Below are positions 8,105 to 20,100 of a stretch of DNA of 55,129 nt, in pieces. The notes under the pieces are model-generated. The model was given only the letters and a program-made list of their open reading frames with translations, was not told the origin of the DNA and ran no database searches. The stretch comes from Candidatus Peregrinibacteria bacterium. GTDB lineage: Bacteria > Patescibacteriota > Gracilibacteria > UM-FILTER-43-11. The position numbers and the translations under genes were made by a program. The stretch spans positions 1 through 55,129 of the forward strand of contig JAFGCR010000005.1 in NCBI GenBank assembly GCA_016932495.1. The letters run 5' to 3'. The first letter of the stretch is position 1, and every line of letters begins with the position of its first letter.

Positions 8105-11100
8105 TTGGTCGCCATTATGCTGGGAAATCAGCTGGGAAGTTTGGATATCTCTGTTTTTAAAATCCCCGAAGCCCATGCCCAAACCGGTGGCGCGCTCACG
8201 CGCCTGCTGAATCCGCAGCTCCCTAAAGCGGAGCTGGGGATTGTGGCGATTTTGGCGGACAATCAATTGCTGGAAGACAAAAAATCGTATGTAACGGAAG
8301 ATGAGGAGGGGGAGGTGTTAGAAGAGACGACACTCGAAAAGCATATTTTCACCTATGCCCGAAACATCCAAAACCGCCTGCCGCACACCCGCGCAATCGT
8401 CATCGGTGTCGATTCAAACGAATCCACCTACAAAATCGCCACTGTGCTGGAAAAATTGTATTACGAAGGGGCGGATAACGACTTGCTAGATACAAATCCT
8501 TTGAACGACGACTTTAAACACGAAGATGATAACCAGTTGGTCGGCGTGGTGCTGGTGGGCGACGTCCCCATTCCCGTGGTGTATGAAGCGGAAGGGGACA
8601 CGGCCCCCAGCCTTTATCCGTATACGGATTTTTACCGCAAGCGTTATATCTATAACCACAATACCGATCGTTTCGAGTACAATGACGCCGCTTTAAACCC
8701 CACACCGGAGATCTGGCACGGGGTCATCGTCCCGCCGTCAAAAAACGAGGCCGAAGGCCGTCAGCAATTGGCGGATTATTTTTACAAAAATAACCAGTAT
8801 TCCAAAGGGAAGGATGGGTATAGCGATTTCAATCAGCGATTGCTGTATTACAATTTCCCGGCTATCGACGAAAAACTAAACACGTTTGATTACAACAACT
8901 ACAAACGCAGTGTCCGCTATGCCGAAGAAATCGCCTTCGGCCGTTCTAACCGTCATCTGCTCCGCGAAATGGTACAGGAGGTGGCCGCGGAAATGGAACC
9001 GGACAAAGCCCCCGAAGAACGCACACCGCTCATCGATGATATTGCCATCAGCAGTATGAGCGATTTTACAACAGCTGAGATCATCAAAAAATTCACGAAT
9101 CAGGAAAACATGGCGAACCCCACGCCGAATTTTGTACAGGCGCTCAAAAGTTATATCGGGCGGCTCAATCCCATCATCGCCCGCACCGGCCGATGGAGCG
9201 AACAGGAATATGATAGCTTCGCTTCCCTGATCACGCTCCGCGATTCTTATATGCAGAATACCCTGCTGGGCAAGAACATCGAACTGGAAAACCGCATCAA
9301 CGCGGCAATCCGGGGGGTGCAGGAACTGGTGCCGGTCATCACCGGGATCGAGATCAAAACAACCGAATGCGAAACTGAAGCCTGTCATGTGATCGACGAA
9401 ATAGAAACATTCGATTTCACCGCGTTTACCGGGGGGCAGATGGTCAGCACCATAGCCTCTGCGGAACAATGCGGTCTGCTGCGCGGCCAGGAAACACCGG
9501 CAGGCGTTCCGCTCACCAAAAATAATTCCGTCCTGGTGGAAGCCAATCATCTGTATAATCCGGATTCCGCCCTCATCCCCGATCCGGATGACCACAGCCC
9601 CCCGCCTCTGGAGGAAATGGAGGAATACATCAATTACGGCGGCTGTGTGGCCAATAATCTGTATGAGCTCGATGTGGAGGCCAATGGCGACCGTATGCAG
9701 CGGGGGCCGCGCTTCTGCAAACCAGATGAAGCGTATTGGTCGATTCTGGATTTAGCAGGTGCCAAAGAAAAAAAACTTACGTTTTACATGCCGGCTGACC
9801 CTGAGCCCGATGAGCTGATGGGGGAAATCCCCTGGCGCTGTTCAGTGGAAAATATGAGCTTTCTCCCTCTGCCGCGCCCTAACGATGATGACTTGGATGA
9901 GTGGTACGACGACCAGAATGTTACCGACGACCGTGAGACCACCTTGCGCATTGCTGTCAATAAAGTTTACCAGTCTATGGTGGACGCGGGCGAGATCATC
10001 GACCCCATGCCCGAAGAAGCACTATACGATCCTTCTTATCTCATCGATTTCCTTTCTCCCCATCGCCGCCTGCAGCTGGTGGCCCGCGCAATGCTGGCTG
10101 GCGGAAATACGGCCATGCGCCCGTTTTTTGACGGCAATAACAGCTACGTCAAATTTGAAATCACAGCCATGACTGCCAATAAATACAGTCTTATCCGTCA
10201 TACCGAGCCCACCACACAGACCCTGAAGAGTGTCAAAAAATTTATGACCCCGAACACGCCGGCGGATGGCATTCGTTTCGCAGAATTTTATCGCGGAGGC
10301 CAGCAACGGTTGTTTGAGTATCCGAATTTATTCCGCCTCCCTGGCAACAATGCTAATGATGTCGCTAAAAATTTGCTCCAGATGATTCGGGAGAAAGACG
10401 CGGAACTCAATAGCCTGCTCGGTTACGACGCCAACCTTATTCTTCAGTTTTTCAATGAGAATCCCAACCTCACGGAACCGATTTTGTGGCGTAAGATGGG
10501 TATTGACCAGAAGCATCAGCTGATTTTTGAAAAGTATGTAGACCGCGACAGTTTCTTACCTGTTCCCAACCCAAACGCCCCGGCGCCGGCCGCTAAGCCG
10601 GATGGCGGTTATGAAGTCCTTCATCTGCAGGCTGAAGGCGACACACAGAGTTTCCGGTTTGCCATCAACGCTTCCCGTCTGACCGACGCGGAACTGTATG
10701 ATGCGGAACTGGAAGAAGCCAAACAGGCCATTGAAGACGCGGAGGGTGGTGGCGACGAGGAAGGGGGTGAAGGCGAAAGCGGTCTGGATAACGGCGCGGT
10801 GTATTCCTGCGGCCCGGCGAGCGGAGTGGAAATCTGGGAATGGTTTGACGCAGTGTATTGCTGGATCGAAGAAGAGATCAGTAAGTTAGGCGAACTCCTG
10901 AGCCTCGATAATTCCTGCGGAGGAGGCGACTTGCCGGAGCCGGGAGAAGAAACTATTCTCGAAGATACCAGCAAAGCGGTGGAAGACCCGAATAGCGCAC
11001 CCGCTAAACTCGATGTCATTGTCGAACGCGGCACGCTGGTCCGCGGGGAAAGCGCGCCCATCAAAGCCCGCGTACTGAACAGCGAGGAGGAAGCCATCGT

Positions 11101-14100
11101 CGGCTACCTGGAAGACCCCCTTACCTTCAGTCTGGCGAATGAATCGATCGGCCATTTTGATCAGGATGAGCTGGAGGTGTTTACTGGTTTCGGTAAAGTG
11201 AATCTGGTCGCTGAGGATACGCCTGGTTTCACACAGCTCAACGTCCGGTTGGGCAGTTTAAGCGCCCCTCCGGTTTCTATCCGCGTGCTGGAATCCATCC
11301 AGATCCACCTGAGCGCGGTGCGGCAGACCGACATTCGTCCGACTTACAAGATCACCGTAACGCTGACTGACCCCGACGGCAATCCGATCGACAATATCAA
11401 CACCAAACTCCGGGTCCGTACCGTGAAACCCAGCGACGGTCTTTTTGAACGGGGTGGTTTGGTGCAGATAGAAAACGGGCATGGTGAAACTACTTTTTAC
11501 CCGAACCCCACAAGCCTGGAATTAGATCTGAAAGCCCAGCATCCGGTGTACCAGAGCGAACTTCTGCACATCAGTCAACCACCCGGCCAGCCCGCGCGGA
11601 TATTCATCGACGCCCCCAAAGACCTGCCGATTGGCGAAAAAATAAACCTTCCGGTCCGTGTCACAGACGTTTTCGGAAATACCACTCCTATTTTCAATGA
11701 GCCGGTCCAGATCAAAGTCACAAAAGCCACTCAAAAGTATGGAGAAGTCACATCGAACGTGGCGGTCATCACGAATGGCAAAGGCATAATCACCGTCAAC
11801 GTCGGCACCGAAACTGCTCCGCTTAACCTCATCGCCTCGCACGAAGCGCTGGTCCCGGGCACCGCGGAATTATCTATCACCGCCAAGGTCACCAGTGAGG
11901 AATGGGCCAGGACTTATCCACAAAACCTGTTCGCGTCACTGGTAGGTTTCCCGGCCGGAAACTTTCTGGAAGATAATTATTTTGCCGGCGCTCACTTGTT
12001 TAACGGGAAAACAGAAGCCGTTTTCGCCTTCATGTCCGATGCGCCTGTGGAACCGGAAGTCATCATCCACCCGAATTATTACATCGAGACCTTCCGCCCG
12101 CGCCACACCGTCACGGTCGACGCGCTGGGGAATGAACTCGCTGTTCAGATCCTTGACCAAAAAAATCTGCGCACGCTGGCGGCGACCCTCATCCCCCTCG
12201 ATTTCGGGAAAGTGGCCGTATGGGAAGATGAAACGCCTGAAGCCGGCACGATGTACTTTGAACTCACGAATCCGAATTACGCCATCGACCCCACGAAAAA
12301 TACAATTTATCTGACTGATCCGGATGGGAACCTGGTTTTGGCCCTGCGGAAGAATTATCTGGAATTCCAGAATTTTGACTATCGGCTGACATACGAAACT
12401 GAGCCGGATGAGGACTGGATGGAATTAGTTCTGACGGGTCCAATAGGCGAGGTCGGCCGTTTGCGGCTTCTTTTCACACCGCGCACCATCGCCCCTGACA
12501 CTGTTGAAATCCATCCTGAATTACAGGCTGTGAAACAGTATGCGGGGGAAAGTACCAAAGACGCAGCCGGCCTCATGCTATTCATCCCGCCGGAAGGAAA
12601 AGACGAAGAAGCGATGCCCGGTGAAAATTTCGGTTTTGAGGGTGATAACAAATACATCCTCCGTTTTGCCGGCGGCAGTCCGGCGGGCGAGGCCGTGATG
12701 CTCAATCTGCCGCCTAATGCCGTTCTGCTGGGTGACCCGACCATCCAGCTCAATAATCCCATTTCCTCCAATCTGAATTACGACAACACCATCGGCCGTC
12801 AGATCTACCAGGATCAGGAAGGGGCGGATGTGGCGGCGCTCACCAATTTTGATTTCAATAACGATGGTATGGAAGACGTGGCCGCGGTGATGAAAGACGG
12901 GCGTATCCGCCTGTTTGAGCAGGGCCCCACTGACCCCCTCATCCAGGATCGCGGGAATATCGCATTTATGGGCGATGGCGCTTTGAGCATCATCCCGTTT
13001 GATTTCAAAAACGATGGGTACGATGATCTGCTGGTCGCGACCGATGAAGGCCGTCTCGCCATCCTCCACAACGATCAGGAAACCATCACCCGCAGTGATA
13101 TAAAAATAAAAGTCGGCAAAAAACTGTATCAGATTTTAAAAGAGGACATGGACGCAGATGGTTACCCCGATTTGGTCACGGTCGACAGTCGTGGGGATAT
13201 CCGTATTTTTTACAACCAAAGCTCAGAGTTGCTCCGTCGTGGCGCCACGTTGCCTATTCCAGCCGAAGACCAGATTCCGGAAAACGGTGTGTTTATCGGC
13301 AATTACGGCTTCAGTCTGCAGCTGGGGCAGAATTTAAAAGGCGATCTCCAGATCCGTTTTCCGGGCATGCCTCAGCCCGATGGCACCATCACCCCTCCGC
13401 CCCCGCCCCCTGAACCCGAACCGGAAAAAGAAGGTCCGTATGGTTTGCCGGTCGTTACGATTCCTGAAACGCCTTCCACGGAATTCCTGGGGGAATTCGC
13501 GGACCGTGACACGTCCGGTGATTTGAGTGATGAAGAAATCCAGGCCCATATTGCCGATTTGCGCCAGGAAACCGAAACGGCGCAAGAAAACGGACAGCCT
13601 GCAGACATCAATAAACTGCCATGGAAAGAAGGGGATGAAAGTGAAGTCTATTTTGCACCGATAGGAGATTTTGAGGTCAATAACTCCGCGTTCCATAATG
13701 GCCTGTATTTTGCGGTTGAAAAAACCGTGGTCAACCGTGACCGGCCTACCGACAAAACACTCGATTTGGGCGAACCGCTCTTGTATACGCTTATACTGCA
13801 GGCCAGCAAGAACATCAATAATTTTGTGCTGGCCGACACGGTTCCCGACGCACTGATAGCGGATGAAAAGAGTGTGAAGTGCGAAGGGGTTGGCTGTGAA
13901 CGGTTTAAAGATGACCTGAAGGGCATTTACTTGTTTGTCAGCCAGCTTGACCTAAAAGCCAACCAACCGATACGAATTACTTACGAGGCAAGTGTAAAAC
14001 ACACCCCGAAACCCAGTGTCACGCTCGAGCGGATCAGTGCCCCCACGACACTTATCGGGCGGGACCAGGCGGGCAATTCAGTTTCGTTCCGGGCGCCCAT

Positions 14101-17100
14101 TGACCCATACACCGACCTCTTTGTTTCCCCTACCTACAACACTTCCGGCCAGCTGGCGGCCCACTACTCCGTTGCGCCCCGCGCTTATCGTCTCGCCGCT
14201 ACGGAACCGGCGGACATTGATGAGGCGCTGGCTGATGCCCTGGGCGACCATGAAGACTGTATGGCGGCGTTAAACGGGCTCCAGAACATGACGTTCGACG
14301 AAGACAATCCGCCGCCCGACAACTTTATGGATGGCATTATGGCGGCCTGCGGGATGGATACCATCAGCAATGCGCTGAATGATCCGGGTAAAAACCTGAC
14401 AGGTGATGATGTGCTGACACCGGAAGAATGCGCCGCCGATCCGACCGCCTGCGCGGGCAGCGCGCTCGACGACTTAATGAGTTCCATTGCTAATTTATCC
14501 TGCATGGGCGGTGGGTGTTTCCCCATGCCGTTTAACATGGCTTTCCTGGCGCCCCAGTCCATTCCCATGGCCATGCCGCTCATTTCTTTCCCAGCCACAC
14601 TTCCCACTCCGGTCGGCCCGATCCCTTTTCCGTCTTTCTTCGCGCTGGCGCCCACGGCACTAGGGGCCACCAGCATTCCAGGTACGTATAATTCCATGAT
14701 CCGTTTTTACATGGTGCCAACGCTCACGGGCGGCATCGGTCTGTCACTTTGCTGGCTGAATTATATGGGAGATTCCACAGTCCCCCCACCCCTCATCCCG
14801 ATCCCTTATCCCCCGCCCATCGGCAACTGCATGACCTTCGCGCTCCCTATGAGCGAGGCGCCGCCCTGCAAACTGATTGCCAAGCTGATGGAAAAACTCG
14901 TGGCGCTGATGAACAACATGGTCAGCGATATCAATTCCGGAATGTCCGCAGTCAACAGCGCTGGCCTCCCCGCAGAAATCCAATCTGCCCAGGATCAGGG
15001 CGCCGGCGGGCTTGAGATCAGCCTCGCTATCAACTTAGGCGACCAGATGAAATTCGAACCGCCTGCCAAAGGTTTCTCAAACATCCACGTCGGCAGTTTC
15101 GATTCCATTGGCGGCGCCATTGCCAGTTGGGTCGACCGCCAGACGCTCGAAATCCTCAATAAATTGCTCACCATGCCAACCATCCGCGTCATTTTGCCGG
15201 ATATCGGTGCTTTGTTCGGCAGCGACTGGGATGAATTCAATAAGCTGGTCGAGGCATTTGGAAATAATTTAGACAAAAAAAATGTTGATGAACAGAAACC
15301 AGTCCCGGAAGGAGGCTTTTTGGCGAATTATGAAGCGCTCGAACGGGAATTGCGGAACACCAGTACTAGTCCGTTTGAACAGGTTCTCCAGATCGCCAAT
15401 GCGATTCCGTTTGTGGATATCAGCCAGCACAACATCGACTTCAAAATCCCATGGCTGTCCTTCGCACAGATCCAGGATTTCGTCCGGGATCTGGAGCAAG
15501 TGAAGAATTATTATGAAAGACAGCTGAACAAATGGAAAGACCAGCTGGAAAAATTCCAGTGTCCTGACGACGAAGACACGTGTGTGGGGAGAAAGATTTT
15601 AGAAATATTCATCGTCGATCTCGATGCGTTCATCAACAGCATTTCCCAGAACATCGAAGTGGTGCAGTCTTACTTGCGCTTCCCGCGGGATTTCATTTTA
15701 CTCAAAAAAGAACTCGCCGATTACCTTCGCCAGATCGCCTGTTATCTGGATGCCTACAGCGAGATGCTGGGCGGCTGGCTGGCGACCATCCAGCAGCAGG
15801 TCATTGGTTACGCTGAGCTTTATTACACCATCCTGGAGATCATTGACCAGATCGAAAAACTCATCGACGTGTTCACAAATTTTGAAGATAGTTGTGACAT
15901 CTGCACCAATGAACGGTTCGGGAATTTCGGCTATTTCACATTGCTTGGCCTCATCCTGCCCGATATCCCCATTATCAAATTCCCTAAGTGGCCGGATCTG
16001 GTCATCGACTTCTCTGATCTTAAAGGAAGTATCGATATCGAGATGCCCATGATCCACTTTGTCCTGGAACCGATCACCTTGCCCGAAATCCCCAGGATCC
16101 CCTTCCCGGATCTTCCGACGGATTTAAGCCTGCTCACTCAGTTGCCGCCCCTGCCCATACTGCCAGGTCTGCCGGAACTGCCGGAGCTCCCCCCGCTTCC
16201 TGCTATCCCCACACTTGATCTGCCGACGCTTCCTCCTCCGCCCAAACTCCCGAATATCGGCAAAGATTTTAAATTCATCATTCCGCTGGTCGAAAAAATC
16301 CTCGATATCTGGTGTCTGATCAAAAAATCTTTCTCACCGATTCCGGAAGCTTACATGGCCGACGATATAGTTTTGCTCACCAATCGGCCCAGCTACATGA
16401 TCCCGCTGGATTTCCTCAAGCCGAAATTCGGTGACATCGCACCTATTGATCTTGGCTTCAATGAACTCCGTATCGAAACCACCATTTATCTGGGCATCCG
16501 CCTGAAGACCGCGTTGGAGAAACTTCAGGAAGGTGCGGACGTGTGGAATAATATGGCGACTGACTGGGCGGGATACATCGATAAAAAAATATCTGAAAAA
16601 CTTCAGAAAATGGCTGACGAGATCAATGAAGGCACGCAGTTATTCGAAGAATACGTCGATCCTCAAAAACTGGAAGATTGGTACGAAGACCATGTGAACC
16701 GCGTCGTGTATGAAAATCTGGAAAGGGAATTCGAAGCCATCGACCAAAAATACCGCAATATCGAAGACCGCATGCAGGCATATTCCGACTCGCTGGAAAG
16801 CGGCATGCAGGAAGGGATGGATGGGGTGAACCAGGCGTGGGTCAACACCATGGACAAGGTCAACAAAGCCATGGAAGAAGCGGGCAAAGAGTGGGCTGAC
16901 GATCTGCACGAAGCGTTCTTAACGTTCCACTTTGATCCTTTTGAGGGTATTCAGCAGTTAATGAAAACATTGGATTATTATGATATCGACATTAGCAATG
17001 AAATACAGGACGCGCTGAATACAGCCGGCAAAGAAATCGGAAAGGTCATCGCGAAAGGCGTCTTGTGGACGCAGGATCAGATTGAGAAACTGCAGGACGC

Positions 17101-20100
17101 ATTGGAAGAAATTTTCGGCGTCGATATGCCCGATTGGGTGATGGAATTTTTAGAGAGCCTGAATGAAGGCATGGAAAGTGTTGAAGAGGGATATGATGAC
17201 CTGACCGCTGTGCCTCAGGTGCCCGGAAACCTCCAAAAACTATTAGCCAGCCAATTCACTCAGTTAACCGACATCATCAACGCCATCAATGAAACTGATG
17301 TGGATTATAAAGTGGTAAAAGAGGCGCTTGGCGTACCCGATTACACCTTGCCACTCCAGCCACCCGCCATCGCCAAGATCAAAACCATCCGTCATGATCT
17401 GCTTGCTTATGGAGACCAGATGGACCGCGAAGTGGCGGAAATGGAACGTTCCAACGACATGTTCGCTTACCTCCAAGCTCAGGCTACTCAGCCACCGGTT
17501 TTTGAGATTGCGGAATTGGCTGAGCCGGCCGCTAAACCTGCTTTCTCCAGCGCGGCCCCAACGGCCGAAAGTCCGGCTCCTGACACACCTGTACCGCCTG
17601 CACTGCCCACCGCGGGGCCCGATGACGGCTCATCCGGATTATGCAGCGGCACCTGTCTGGTTGACCCGGTTACCGGCATGCCGGTCCAGTTTATTCCGTA
17701 TTTCGACAATCCGAACACCTCCAAAATCGCCTTTGTGCATTCAGGTATCGAGGGCCATTCTCACGTAGTGTACAGCGACGGGCCGAATCTTTATCTTAAG
17801 CGCGACTTGGAAGTGCCATTGAATATTACTGAAAATATCGCCCCAGGTGTTCCTGAAGATCCGTTCGACCTTGATCACTTCATCTCTTTTGGCGATACGG
17901 TCATGCCGCCCAAAGAAGCCGCCAACATGATGTCTATTACGCTTACCGAAAACAGCGCGGCCAGCTTTGAGTGGCTGGAAAGCACGCACCCCGATGTGTA
18001 CGGTTACGGCATCGAATTAGAACGCTCCATTCTAGGATACGACGCCGATAAACAGCAGAACGGGCTTGCCGATGTCACCATCGTCCTTTTGCCACCTACC
18101 GAAGACGGCTTACTGCCCCAGGTGACCGTCGGCGGCCAACAGCTCCAGTACGGCACACTGGCTACGTCGCTGGACGATCCGGAAGAAGTCCGTGAGCGTT
18201 TTGGCATTCAGGCTCGCAATATTGTTACCGGTGGAGACATGGTCGTTTTCAACACCATCAAGAATGTGGCGATTACCTTAAAGCCCAATCGTGCGGTTTA
18301 CTTTGATCAATACACAGGCCCCAGCTTTAGGATGAATATGGATAACGGTTTTTACCACATCAAAATGACGTGGTTCGACACCTTTGGCCGTACCGCCAAT
18401 TACAATCACAGTGAGCTCCTGTCGCCTCAGGTTTACGTACCCGCGTCACCGCCGGTAGACATCCGGTTCAGCCAAAAATTTCTCTTCCCGGTTTACAAAA
18501 AAGGTGTGGTCAACGCCACCGACCTCTTTATGGACCTGTCAGGCGCTTATCAATACTACTGGGATTTTAATCAAGACGGCCTGCCGGAACAGGTCGGACC
18601 GGAAATGACGATTCCGCCCCAGAAAGCGCCCAAGGAATTCACCGTTACTCTCATCGCCAGCAAGGATTTACAGGATGAGAGTTTTGACCGTTACGAAAAG
18701 CAGTTCGCTGTCGAAATTTACGTGCCGAAAATCAGCCTGGAACAGGAACCGCTGGCCACAGATGGCATTGTCCAGGGCACCTTAACTCCGAAACAGGAAG
18801 GGGATGATGTATCTGAAATCCCGTTCAGTATTTTCCGCAAGCGATGGGGCACGTGGAAGAATTTAGGGTTCCTGAAAAAAATAGCCGGCGAAGAAACGGT
18901 TCCGCCGCTCAGCGACCAGTTCGGTTGGGAAAACAATTACTACACTATCAGTGAAGCCGGGGATTATGTGGTCAGCGGGTTCAGCCGGGCCCCCGCCCCC
19001 GTTATTGTGCGGGATGAGGGCGGCCGGGAAGTGGCGCGCGTGCATCTGGAAACGGGTCAGGTTGAAATTCTGGATCCGGATTACGAACTGCAGGCGATTC
19101 CGGCCTCGCGCGAACTGCCCACACGGATCGTGGTGCTGAAAAAAGGTTTTGATACCGTTATCTTTAACGTCTATTACATTTCAGACGTCAATAACGACAT
19201 ACTGATTCTCGACGAACCGCTCGATCAGGAAAATGTGGAAGAAATCGGCGTCACAATCGGTGACCGCAATTTGAATGACACCATCATTGCCCGCAACATG
19301 CCGGGATACGCGGAAAGCTACCCGGGCGGCGCCGCTATTTTTGATGACGCGACCCAGCTTAATATCGCGCTTTTAAACAGCGACGGCGCAGTGCGCATGA
19401 TGCAGACGGGATACGGCTTCCGCCTGAAGAATGAAGGCATTCTGTTTGAGCGGGTGATCTTTGAGATCTTTGACGAATCAACGGGAGAACCGGTGTTTGA
19501 TGTCTTTATCCGCGCGAATTTCAACAACCTTGAAATCCGGACGGATGAATTGTGGAATGAGATCAAGACCACCATCGGTTACCTCAAAGAAGCCATTAAA
19601 CCACTATTCGCGTCGCTCATCGCCCAGGCGTCAGCTCCCGCTTCTGAATCACCGTTCCCCGATCTCGACGCGTCCCATCCGTTCTACCAGCAGATCCTTG
19701 AATTGTATGAGCGCAGGATCGTCAGCGGGTACGGAGACGGTACCTTCCAGCCGGACGCGAAGCTTAGCCGCGCGGAATTTGTGAAGATCGCGCTGGGCGC
19801 CACGAATTGTTTCGACTGTTCCCGCCCGTCCGATCCCGTGAAAGAAAAATACACAGGCACCCATCCTTTCCCAGATGTCAGTTTGCCGGCGTGGTATTTC
19901 TACTGTATCGCCATTGCCAAAGACCTCGAAATGGTTACGGGTTACGGGGACGGTTTCTTCCGTCCCGGCCAGAACATCAGCCGGGCGGAGGCCGCCGCCA
20001 TCCTGCTCCGCCAGTCGGGTATCGAAATACAGGAAGCGCCTGATGAAGCGTTTATCGATGTGCCGGATTACGCGTGGTACAAAGACTACGTGTATACCGC

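Noticed and set aside
7966-8160. Short reading frame between gpmI and the giant gene
   Set aside because: It starts at TTG, shows no protein-like features and covers the region that encodes the giant protein's signal peptide in another frame.
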